Of a DNA stretch of 6,739 nucleotides, positions 1 through 5,201 are shown in pieces. The stretch lies in contig QNAR01000096.1 in the NCBI GenBank assembly GCA_003643975.1, positions 1 through 6,739 on the forward strand. The letters run 5' to 3'. The notes under the pieces are model-generated. The model ran no database searches. It saw nothing but the letters and a program-made list of their open reading frames with translations, and was not told the DNA's origin. Position numbers and translations under genes: made by a program. How positions within the stretch are numbered: position 1 is the stretch's first letter; each line of letters opens with the position of its first letter. The stretch comes from Thermotogae bacterium. Its GTDB lineage: Bacteria > Thermotogota > Thermotogae > Petrotogales > Kosmotogaceae.

Positions 1-426
1 CTAAGGCTTCCAACAGGCATCTTCTATGCCCAGGGTGTTAAAGCCAACGTTCTCTTTTTTGATAAGCGGCCCGGTAGCGAAAGGCATTCAACAGAAAAAC
101 TCTGGATATACGACCTCAGAACCAACAAGCACTTTACTTTGAAAACCAACCCTTTGAAATATGAAGACTTAGAAGATTTCATAAAGTGCTATAACCCGGA
201 GAATAGATACGATAGGCAAGAAACCGAACGCTTTAGATGCTTCAACTATGATGAATTGATACAAAGGGACAAAGTCAACCTCGATATCTTCTGGCTCAAA
301 GATGAAAGCTTAGAAGATACCGAAAACCTTCCAGAACCAGAGGTTCTAGCAGCCGACATCGCCGAAAACCTTGAAGCAGCTCTGGAACAATTTAGAGCGA
401 TTCTGGAAGAATTAGAAGAGAAGTAA
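1..426 (+). CDS. hsdM: Type I restriction-modification DNA methylase subunit M (HsdM), C-terminal part
   Basis: The reading frame is open from the first base and ends at TAA 424-426, so 141 C-terminal residues are present and the start lies outside the window. Known role: HsdM is the N6-adenine methyltransferase subunit of type I systems; it works with the specificity subunit HsdS and the nuclease subunit HsdR. The visible part begins with the conserved LPTGIFYAQGVKANVLFF segment that follows the catalytic domain, then TEKLWIYDLRTN, a CYNPENR segment and FWLKDESLED, and finishes in an acidic helical tail (LEAALEQFRAILEELEEK). All of these are typical of the HsdM C-terminus, and the end looks natural rather than truncated. 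The catalytic NPPF motif would lie upstream and cannot be checked. No hsdS or hsdR follows; the next intact gene is rtcB on the opposite strand, so any partners must be upstream or lost. An in-frame start at TTG 139 would be spurious. Family assignment is confident. Confidence 0.93.
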   Translation, partial: LRLPTGIFYAQGVKANVLFFDKRPGSERHSTEKLWIYDLRTNKHFTLKTNPLKYEDLEDFIKCYNPENRYDRQETERFRCFNYDELIQRDKVNLDIFWLKDESLEDTENLPEPEVLAADIAENLEAALEQFRAILEELEEK

Positions 427-590
427 GGTTTAGACTCAAAAAATCCCCAGAGGTTTTCGAATGGTTTCTTGAGCAGATTAACAGTGAACAAAATAATCGA
501 CTATTTTCAACGACCTATATTTATTGAGAAATTTTCTGTAATAAGTTATAGGGATGAGTTCTCGCCTGGTTAAAAGAAGTATAAACGATA
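427..590. other. Gene-free stretch between hsdM and the transposase-like remnant
   Basis: I see no convincing gene, terminator or promoter in this AT-rich stretch. The hsdM frame stays open past its stop codon to a TAA at 571-573, but the translated product resembles nothing known and lacks its own start and ribosome-binding site. Another frame around 440-500 is briefly open (reading EVFEWFLEQINSEQ) and may be further debris of the remnant downstream; this is a guess. Confidence 0.4.
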
Positions 591-721
591 GGAGATAAGA
601 AAGAAGTGGTACTTAAGACATAAAAAAGTCGGGAATCCATTGAAACCGTGAAAATATCGCTAAGATAACAGGTTTCGACAGCAAGGAAGTATCAAAGGTT
701 GTTTTTGGCATTACCCTTTAA
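591..721 (+). pseudogene. Decayed C-terminal remnant of a probable Rpn / PD-(D/E)XK-type transposase nuclease
   Basis: No intact ORF exists here, but two frames together give a recognisable tail. From 591 one frame reads GDKKEVVLKT and then a stop (621-623). The next frame reads KKSGI (about 623-637). The first frame resumes with SIETV (636-650). The second frame then reads ENIAKITGFDSKEVSKVVFGITL, up to TAA at 719-721. Stitched together this resembles the common C-terminus of Rpn-type nucleases, roughly K..A..L..SGISIETIAKITGLS..EV. At least two frameshifts and one stop are needed, so it would be a dead fragment. The upstream catalytic domain is not recognisable. The match is from memory of the family pattern over about 45 residues, so it stays tentative. 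The end overlaps the last codons of rtcB on the other strand. Confidence 0.4.
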
Positions 722-1862
722 CAACAGCTATCGGTATAAGTCGTGTAGTCTTCTTCACAAGGTCCTTTTGATATTCCATAACTTCCTCTATATCTTTATA
801 AGCCACTCTGGCTTCTTCTATCACAGCGCTTTTATCTGGTGTCATCAAAACAACATCTCTTTCATCAAGGTCGCGCTTTACCTGGGCAAAATTCAACTTC
901 CTTTTAGCTTCATGCCTTCCTAACAACCTTCCTGCACCATGGGAGCAAGAGCAAAAACTCTCAGGATTGCATAGTCCTTCTGCTATATAAGTGGCGCTTC
1001 CCATAGAACCGGGAATGATTACCCGCCCTTGCGCCCTTACAGCACCTTTACGGTGGACAACCACTTTTTCGCCATAATGCTCTTCAAAACTCGCATAGTT
1101 GTGAATTGTCTCAAGTTTCTCTATAACTTCCATTTCTGGAAAGAAATATCTCATTACCTCCAGTACTGATTCCATAATCAGGCGGCGGTTTTCCCTGGCA
1201 AATTCAATGCAGAAGTTCATTTCGCTCAGATACTGCTTGCCCTCGTTACTGTCCACTGGCAACCAGGAAAGGCCCGGTGGAGGATTAAAACCCCGTTTTT
1301 TGCAATATTGTTTTGCAATTCTGTCGTAATGACTCGCAACCTGTTTACCAAGATTCCGAGAGCCGCTGTGTACGGTTAGAAACATTTTCTCGGATTCATC
1401 CTTCTGGATTTCAATAAAATGGTTTCCACCACCTAAAGTTCCCAGCTGTTTCTGGGCTTTTTTCCATTCTCTTTCTATTACAGGGCCACCAGGTTCTCTT
1501 TCCCATAAATTGCTGGGTAGAGCCTTTCCACGCCATTTGAAGCCAACGGGTATTTTCTCAAGAAACAGCTTCAGTATCTGATGGCGGTGCTTCAACACTG
1601 ACTTCGCAGATAGGTTCGTTTTCACCGTCACTACACCGCAGCCGATATCCATACCAACAGCATAGGGAATAACGGCTTTTTTCAACGCAACAACTCCTCC
1701 AATGGGCATGCCATAACCCGGATGCACATCGGGCATTACAGCTATCCATCTGAAGAGATCGGGAACTGTGGAGAGATTCCTGATCTGTTCAAGGGCTTCT
1801 TCTTCTACTTTTTCAATGGGAACCCAGATCTTCGCTTTTAACTTCGGGTAGTATCTATTCAT
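711..1862 (-). CDS. rtcB: RtcB family RNA 3'-phosphate ligase (RNA-splicing ligase)
   Basis: Complete 383-residue RtcB. Known role: a cytoplasmic GTP- and Mn-dependent ligase joining RNA 2',3'-cyclic phosphate or 3'-phosphate ends to 5'-OH ends, used in RNA repair and in tRNA splicing in some lineages. Family hallmarks are in order: PDVHPGYGMPIGG (44-56), GMDIGCG with metal ligands D72 and C75, GTLGGGNHF (141-149, H148), HSGSRNLG with H165, HNYASFEEH with H254, HRKGAVRAQG (270-279), and SCSHGAGR, whose H308 should carry the GMP. The C-terminal lysine (K382) that binds guanine is also present. No key residue is missing, so it should be active. Length is near that of short bacterial RtcBs and no intein is present. 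The ATG at 1862 is preceded by AGAGGT (1871-1876) at 8-nt spacing. No archease or RtcA gene is visible nearby, so it appears to be a single-gene unit. Its stop overlaps the transposase-like remnant. Confidence 0.96.
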   Translation of the reverse strand: MNRYYPKLKAKIWVPIEKVEEEALEQIRNLSTVPDLFRWIAVMPDVHPGYGMPIGGVVALKKAVIPYAVGMDIGCGVVTVKTNLSAKSVLKHRHQILKLFLEKIPVGFKWRGKALPSNLWEREPGGPVIEREWKKAQKQLGTLGGGNHFIEIQKDESEKMFLTVHSGSRNLGKQVASHYDRIAKQYCKKRGFNPPPGLSWLPVDSNEGKQYLSEMNFCIEFARENRRLIMESVLEVMRYFFPEMEVIEKLETIHNYASFEEHYGEKVVVHRKGAVRAQGRVIIPGSMGSATYIAEGLCNPESFCSCSHGAGRLLGRHEAKRKLNFAQVKRDLDERDVVLMTPDKSAVIEEARVAYKDIEEVMEYQKDLVKKTTRLIPIAVVKG

Positions 1863-1903
1863 CTGCCCGCACCTCTTGTTTGATTCATATTGATTCTAAC
1901 ATC

Positions 1904-1909
1904 ATTATA
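1904..1909 (-). promoter_or_regulatory. Candidate -10 box for rtcB
   Basis: On the minus strand this reads TATAAT, about 40 nt upstream of the rtcB ATG, which would give a short leader of about 35 nt. The -35 position shows no good TTGACA match, so this is only a plausible sigma-A-type -10 element. Confidence 0.38.
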
Positions 1910-2020
1910 TTTTGAACCCTGCTATATAAAAGACTTGAAACTAAGATAGAAGCAATAATCTGAAAGGTTTCTTTGCTTTTCTAAAGATTGAAAGTCATAA
2001 TGTTGTAATTTTAATTTGAG

Positions 2021-2026
2021 TATAAT
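2021..2026 (+). promoter_or_regulatory. Candidate -10 box for the DUF4097-PadR operon
   Basis: A perfect TATAAT, with TG four bases upstream (2017-2018, nearly an extended -10), lies 110 nt before the GTG start at 2137. No strong -35 is found at 17-bp spacing. Transcription would begin near 2033, inside the left arm of the dyad at 2029-2065, which suits repression. An alternative promoter, TTGTTA (2042-2047) with 17-bp spacing to TATTGT (2065-2070), would also overlap the dyad. Confidence 0.4.
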
Positions 2027-2028
2027 GC

Positions 2029-2065
2029 AACACATACTACCTTGTTATACAAGCTACCGTGTGTT
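2029..2065. promoter_or_regulatory. Symmetric two-part inverted repeat, candidate PadR operator
   Basis: Outer arms AACACA (2029-2034) and TGTGTT (2060-2065) flank inner arms CTTGT (2041-2045) and ACAAG (2049-2053). Each inner arm is separated from its outer arm by exactly 6 nt, and the centre is the 3-nt TAT at 2046-2048. Both arm pairs therefore share one centre at 2047. The element starts 3 nt downstream of the candidate -10 box and upstream of an operon that encodes a PadR-family dimeric regulator. Known PadR sites are dyads upstream of their own operons, so autoregulation is the natural inference. An RNA hairpin in the leader is an alternative. Confidence 0.45.
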
Positions 2066-2079
2066 ATTGTATTTTTAAG

Positions 2080-2089
2080 AACAGCTGTT
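2080..2089. promoter_or_regulatory. Perfect 10-bp palindrome AACAGCTGTT
   Basis: A perfect palindrome sits in the leader of the DUF4097 gene, between T-rich flanks and about 37 bp downstream of the centre of the dyad at 2029-2065. It could be a second operator half or a chance palindrome; with no loop it cannot act as an ordinary terminator hairpin. Confidence 0.25.
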
Positions 2090-2136
2090 TTATTTTTCAG
2101 AAATCAAAATGACTCGATTCTAAGGGAGGTAGTATT

Positions 2137-3186
2137 GTGAAAAGAAAAAAGGGAAGCGTGGTTGCAGGAACAATTTTGGCCATTGGCTTGATTTTAGTAG
2201 GTGCTTCATTTTTAATGGGGCCAATTGATTTTCATGGTTTTGACTTTGAAGATGCCACAAACTATCAGAATGAATACACAGAGATCTTCTCAAATCCACA
2301 AATTAATAAGATCTATGTAAGCACTCTCAATGGATACATCCAGGTGGAAAGTTGGGAAAACGATTATGTGCAGATCGAAGTGAAACAAAGATATGCAGGC
2401 TACTCGGAAAAAAAGATGGAAGAACTTTTTGAATCGACAAAGCCTGAAATTACATTTCTTGGGAGCAGCATGAGGATAGTTACCCCCAGACTGTCAAAAA
2501 CCAGCTTTTTCAAAAGCTATGGTGTTTCAATATCCGTGAAAGTACCACACAATCTAATAAATAATGTTGAAACCAAAACAAGCAATGGAAGCTTGAAGTT
2601 TTCCGACCTCAATGCTCAAATTATTGGAAGCACTTCAAATGGTTCTATAGATCTTTCTAATGTAGATGGAGATATAGATTTGAGAACTTCCAATGGATCC
2701 ATTTCACTGCTGAAAGTCTCAGGTGAAGCAAAGCTCGATAGTTCAAATGGAAAGTTTTATGCCAGCGGATTTATGGGCAGCCTTCATGTTGAGACATCAA
2801 ACGCCTCAATAGAAATTGAGGATTCCCAAGCGCAGGTGTATTTGAGAACTTCCAATGGTAGCATATATGTAAGAGATTCGTCGCTTTTGGGAGCAAGTAA
2901 CACTTTGAAGACTTCAAATGGAAAAATCGTTTTGGATTCTGCACTCCCGGATTCCGGTCAGCTAAAGCTTACAACAAGCAACGGAGGAATTGAATTTGTA
3001 ATGCCTTATGGCACTGGTGCAGTAATCACTGCAAATACTTCAAATGGGAAAATCATACTTGACAATGTACCCATCCTAACAGAAGAAATTGGTAAAACCA
3101 GCATCAGTGGAAGTATCTATGGCGGTGGCGATTTACATATAGAGCTAAGCAGCAGCAATTCTGATATAAAAATCAGCGGGAAATGA
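2137..3186 (+). CDS. Membrane-anchored DUF4097 (LiaG-like) protein with TSNG repeats
   Basis: Encodes 349 residues. The start is GTG at 2137, with a strong GGGAGGT (2124-2130) six bases upstream. The N-terminus has a basic patch (KRKK) followed by a single hydrophobic segment at about 8-27, so the protein is probably anchored with its bulk outside the cytoplasm; an uncleaved anchor is more likely than a signal peptide. Residues 50-140 form a mixed beta region. From 148 to the end come about eleven copies of a T-S-N-G/S-x-I-x-L/F motif (starting at 148, 166, 184, 202, 220, 238, 259, 280, 301, 321 and 339), spaced 18 residues and later 20-21. This fits the right-handed beta-helix expected for DUF4097 putative-adhesin proteins. 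The biochemical function of the family is not established. DUF4097 genes commonly sit with PadR and DUF1700 genes, as here; the PadR gene follows after a very short gap. Leading an operon whose regulator is second suggests it is the main regulated product, acting at the envelope. Confidence 0.88.
   Translation: MKRKKGSVVAGTILAIGLILVGASFLMGPIDFHGFDFEDATNYQNEYTEIFSNPQINKIYVSTLNGYIQVESWENDYVQIEVKQRYAGYSEKKMEELFESTKPEITFLGSSMRIVTPRLSKTSFFKSYGVSISVKVPHNLINNVETKTSNGSLKFSDLNAQIIGSTSNGSIDLSNVDGDIDLRTSNGSISLLKVSGEAKLDSSNGKFYASGFMGSLHVETSNASIEIEDSQAQVYLRTSNGSIYVRDSSLLGASNTLKTSNGKIVLDSALPDSGQLKLTTSNGGIEFVMPYGTGAVITANTSNGKIILDNVPILTEEIGKTSISGSIYGGGDLHIELSSSNSDIKISGK
2678..2696 (+). repeat. 19-nt exact direct repeat, copy 1
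   Basis: The sequence ATTTGAGAACTTCCAATGG encodes LRTSNG in the third TSNG unit and recurs exactly at 2840-2858, 162 bp (three 54-bp units) away. Other units use different codons, so this identity points to a more recent duplication or gene conversion. Confidence 0.75.
2840..2858 (+). repeat. 19-nt exact direct repeat, copy 2
   Basis: Second copy of the repeat at 2678-2696, in the sixth TSNG unit and in the same reading frame. Confidence 0.75.
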
Positions 3187-3205
3187 TGTGTTGGTAATTT
3201 CGAAA

Positions 3206-3212
3206 AGAGGTG
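3206..3212 (+). promoter_or_regulatory. Ribosome-binding site deciding the padR start
   Basis: AGAGGTG lies 5 nt before ATG 3218. It supports that start over the GTG at 3188, which would come 1 nt after the stop of the preceding gene and has no site of its own. Confidence 0.6.
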
Positions 3213-3217
3213 TAGTG

Positions 3218-3541
3218 ATGGACAAGCAGATGAAAAAAGGTGTCCTGGATCTATGTGTCCTCAGTGTCCTTTCAGAAGAAGACTGTTATGGGTATCAGCT
3301 TGTTGAAAAAATTTCAGCGGCAATTGAAATTTCTGAAGGGACGATTTACCCTCTTCTTAAACGTCTGCAAAAGGATGGATTGTTGGCTTCATATATAAGA
3401 GAATCCTCCGAAGGACCAGCAAGGAAGTATTACAAATTGACACCTGAAGGCATAACTAAATGCAAAAGGCTTAGAAAAGAATGGTTTGAATTTTATAATG
3501 GGGTAAACAAACTCCTCGGTAGGGGGAATGGTGATGAATAG
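3218..3541 (+). CDS. PadR-family transcriptional regulator
   Basis: Encodes 107 residues from ATG 3218, the length of short subfamily PadR proteins. Known role: PadR proteins are dimeric winged-helix DNA-binding repressors that often respond to phenolics, antibiotics or envelope signals. The PadR domain spans about 5-80: LDLCVLSVLSEEDCYGYQLVEKI is helices 1-2, SEGTIYPLLKRLQKDGLL (39-56) is the recognition helix region, and GPARKYYKLTPEG (66-78) is the wing. The C-terminal helix (82-100) would serve dimerisation. A GTG at 3188 would add ten residues but lacks a ribosome-binding site and is less likely. Its last 8 bp overlap the start of the DUF1700 gene, so the two are translationally coupled. 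The symmetric dyad upstream of the operon is the natural candidate target. The effector cannot be told from sequence. Confidence 0.93.
   Translation: MDKQMKKGVLDLCVLSVLSEEDCYGYQLVEKISAAIEISEGTIYPLLKRLQKDGLLASYIRESSEGPARKYYKLTPEGITKCKRLRKEWFEFYNGVNKLLGRGNGDE
3521..3526 (+). promoter_or_regulatory. Ribosome-binding site deciding the DUF1700 start
   Basis: AGGGGG inside the 3' end of padR lies 7 nt before ATG 3534. The more upstream in-frame ATG at 3528 would be only 1 nt from it, too close, so 3534 is preferred. Confidence 0.5.
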
Positions 3542-4088
3542 TGTTGAATATATAAAAAGACTGGAAAAAGGGTTAAGAAAGCTCAAGCCAATCGAAAGGG
3601 AAGAGTACCTTCAGGATTACAGGGAGCATTTTCAGGAAGGTCTAAGGCAGGGAAAAACAGAAGATCAAATCTCCCGTGATCTAGGTAACCCGGATAAAAT
3701 CGCCAAATTAATACTCGCAGAGCATAATATTAGAATGTTAGATGACAAACCAAAAAGCAGGAGTATCTTTACAGCGATAATGAGTATAATTGGGCTTGGT
3801 TTCTTCAATCTAATTGTCACCCTGCCTTTTTTTGTTGTGCTATATGCCTTGGTTTTTGCCGTTTTTGCAATTGCCGCGGCTTTTGTTACCCTACCTGTAT
3901 TTTACTATTATTTTCCGGAACACGTTATGCTACCATTCACGAATCTAAATCAGGAATTGTTTTTTGCCTTCGGTATAATGCTCATTGGCATTGGCATCTT
4001 CCTTTTCTCCGGAAAAATATTGAAAGGCGTGTTCAAAGTCACTGTGGCATTCTTGAAGTGGAACCTTAAAGTTATAAAAGGTGAATAA
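3534..4088 (+). CDS. DUF1700 family membrane protein
   Basis: Encodes 184 residues from ATG 3534 (MNSVEYIKRLEKGL), preferred over ATG 3528 because of ribosome-binding-site spacing. The soluble N-terminus (1-72) is the helical part typical of DUF1700: a Y-I-K-R-L-E opening, then REEYLQDYREHFQEGLRQGKT and DLGNPDKIAKLIL. It is followed by hydrophobic segments at about 78-97, 98-120 and 143-160, and a short basic, cytoplasm-like tail. Biochemical function is unknown. Members are repeatedly found beside PadR regulators and DUF4097 proteins and are thought to act in signalling or envelope stress; a role in holding or sensing with PadR is an inference only. The gene overlaps padR by 8 bp and is followed 45 bp later by the hydrolase gene. 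Confidence 0.85.
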   Translation: MNSVEYIKRLEKGLRKLKPIEREEYLQDYREHFQEGLRQGKTEDQISRDLGNPDKIAKLILAEHNIRMLDDKPKSRSIFTAIMSIIGLGFFNLIVTLPFFVVLYALVFAVFAIAAAFVTLPVFYYYFPEHVMLPFTNLNQELFFAFGIMLIGIGIFLFSGKILKGVFKVTVAFLKWNLKVIKGE

Positions 4089-4104
4089 ATCAAATGGAAA
4101 GAAG

Positions 4105-4131
4105 GGGTGGTCTTTTAGAAACTCACCACCC
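4105..4131 (+). promoter_or_regulatory. GC-rich hairpin in front of the hydrolase start
   Basis: GGGTGGT (4105-4111) pairs perfectly with ACCACCC (4125-4131) around a 13-nt loop. It fills most of the 45-bp gap between the DUF1700 and hydrolase genes and ends 2 nt before ATG 4134. There is no U-tract, so it is not a classical terminator. The only Shine-Dalgarno-like bases nearby (GGGGTGG, 4104-4110) are inside the 5' arm. The hairpin may restrict translation of the hydrolase or mark an mRNA processing site. Confidence 0.5.
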
Positions 4132-4133
4132 AT

Positions 4134-5180
4134 ATGACAATGAAGAAGTGTATATTTTGCTTGCTAATACTGCTTTTCGTATCCTTTGCCTTTGGTTTTG
4201 TTCCTGATTATTGGCCAACAAATGGCTGGAGATATGACGACAGCTACGATTTCCAGGAGTTGGAAGCATATATCAATAGGATTTTCTGGAAGGAACTCCA
4301 TTCTCTTATTATCATAAAAGATGGTTATGTTGTCTATGAAAACTACTTCAAAGAAAATGGTTCTCAGGTTTCGCCGGACGATCTTCACGCTTTGCATTCC
4401 GCAACCAAAAGCATAAATTCCTTGCTTGTGGGCATTATGATAGACAACGGCTACATACCGTCTGAACATATCCAAGTAATGGAAATTTTCTCTGATTACA
4501 TTGTGGAGAATTCCTCAAAAGAGAAATATATGATAGAGCTCAGGCATGTATTAGAAAATACTTGTGGCTTTGAATGGAATGAGTGGGCTTATTCTTACGC
4601 TGATCCGAGAAATATCTACAACAAGTTCATAAGCAGTCCTGATAGGGTGCAGTTTGTGCTCAATTTACCCATTGCAGATGCGCCCGGTGAAAAATTTGTG
4701 TATAACACTGGAGCTTCACATCTGGTAATTGCTGCTATACAGAGGATCACTGGAAAAAGTGCTCTTGAATTCGCAGAGGAAAACCTCTTTCATCCCCTTG
4801 GAATAACCGAAGTAATATGGCCTAAGGATTCGCAGGGAATAAACAAAGGTGCAGGGCTGAATATGATTCCCAAAGACATGGCAAAAATTGGCCTTCTTAT
4901 GCTCACAGAAGGCATCTGGGAAGGTAAACAGCTTATTTCGAAAGATTGGATCGAAAAATCCCTGCAGAAGATGAACAGAGTTTCCACGAACGTCTATTTT
5001 GGTTACCACTGGTGGATTTATGAACATCAGAATATTGAAATAATCTCTGCCTATGGTTACAATGACCAGCGCATCTATATAATTCCATCAAAGAGTCTTG
5101 TAATGGTAACAACCGCAGCTATTTCATCCGAATTTTCTTTGAAGCTATTAGAAGATTATGTATTGCCAAGTTTTGAATGA
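4134..5180 (+). CDS. Secreted serine hydrolase of the class C beta-lactamase / penicillin-binding family
   Basis: Encodes 348 residues from ATG 4134; ATG 4140 (MKKCIF) is equally possible and no proper ribosome-binding site favours either. The N-terminus is a good signal peptide (KK, then a hydrophobic stretch to about 20, ending SFAFG), so the enzyme is exported. The beta-lactamase-like fold (PF00144 type) carries the SxxK motif S89-A-T-K92, where S89 is the nucleophile. The tyrosine motif is Y190-N-T-G, and the late segment GYNDQRIYIIP (308-318) stands where the KTG-like strand normally is. The family includes esterases, D-amino acid amidases, 6-aminohexanoate-dimer hydrolases and beta-lactamases; the substrate cannot be told. 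Being last behind a PadR-controlled envelope cluster, peptidoglycan or an antibiotic-like compound is a possible substrate, but that is inference. It converges on the HD-GYP gene with 21 bp between stops and no clear terminator. Confidence 0.88.
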   Translation: MTMKKCIFCLLILLFVSFAFGFVPDYWPTNGWRYDDSYDFQELEAYINRIFWKELHSLIIIKDGYVVYENYFKENGSQVSPDDLHALHSATKSINSLLVGIMIDNGYIPSEHIQVMEIFSDYIVENSSKEKYMIELRHVLENTCGFEWNEWAYSYADPRNIYNKFISSPDRVQFVLNLPIADAPGEKFVYNTGASHLVIAAIQRITGKSALEFAEENLFHPLGITEVIWPKDSQGINKGAGLNMIPKDMAKIGLLMLTEGIWEGKQLISKDWIEKSLQKMNRVSTNVYFGYHWWIYEHQNIEIISAYGYNDQRIYIIPSKSLVMVTTAAISSEFSLKLLEDYVLPSFE

Positions 5181-5201
5181 TGATTTTCTGGATGAAAGAA
5201 A

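Larger units (their letters stand above)
2578..3177 (+). repeat. Protein-coding tandem repeat: eleven TSNG beta-helix units
   Basis: Eleven units in the DUF4097 gene carry the TSNG-type turn. The first six motifs are spaced exactly 18 residues apart (54 bp), the next three intervals are 21 residues, and the last two are 20 and 18. The last two motifs are degenerate (TSIS, SSNS). The constant spacing indicates one coil of a beta-solenoid per unit. Confidence 0.85.

Noticed and set aside
437..454. Possible terminator after hsdM (AAAATC/GGTTTT arms)
   Set aside because: The stem is six pairs at most, mostly A-T with a G-U pair, and no U-tract follows.
246..491. 81-residue minus-strand ORF over the hsdM end
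   Set aside because: It lies antisense to a strongly conserved hsdM frame; the serine-rich product is a typical antisense shadow.
427..573. In-frame extension of hsdM past its TAA as stop-codon readthrough
   Set aside because: HsdM proteins naturally end in the acidic helical tail seen before the stop, and the extension resembles nothing known.
642..676. Inverted repeat GAAACC/GGTTTC as a terminator for rtcB
   Set aside because: The 6-bp arms are separated by 23 nt, and the T-run on the minus strand begins well beyond the stem, so it does not fit an intrinsic terminator.
1558..1749. 63-residue ORF on the minus strand inside rtcB
   Set aside because: It is an alternate frame of a fully convincing rtcB gene, lacks a ribosome-binding site and looks like nothing known.
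5185..5201. TTTCT/AGAAA hairpin between the convergent stops as a bidirectional terminator
   Set aside because: The stem is only five pairs, nearly all A-T, with a 7-nt loop and no proper U-tract in either direction.
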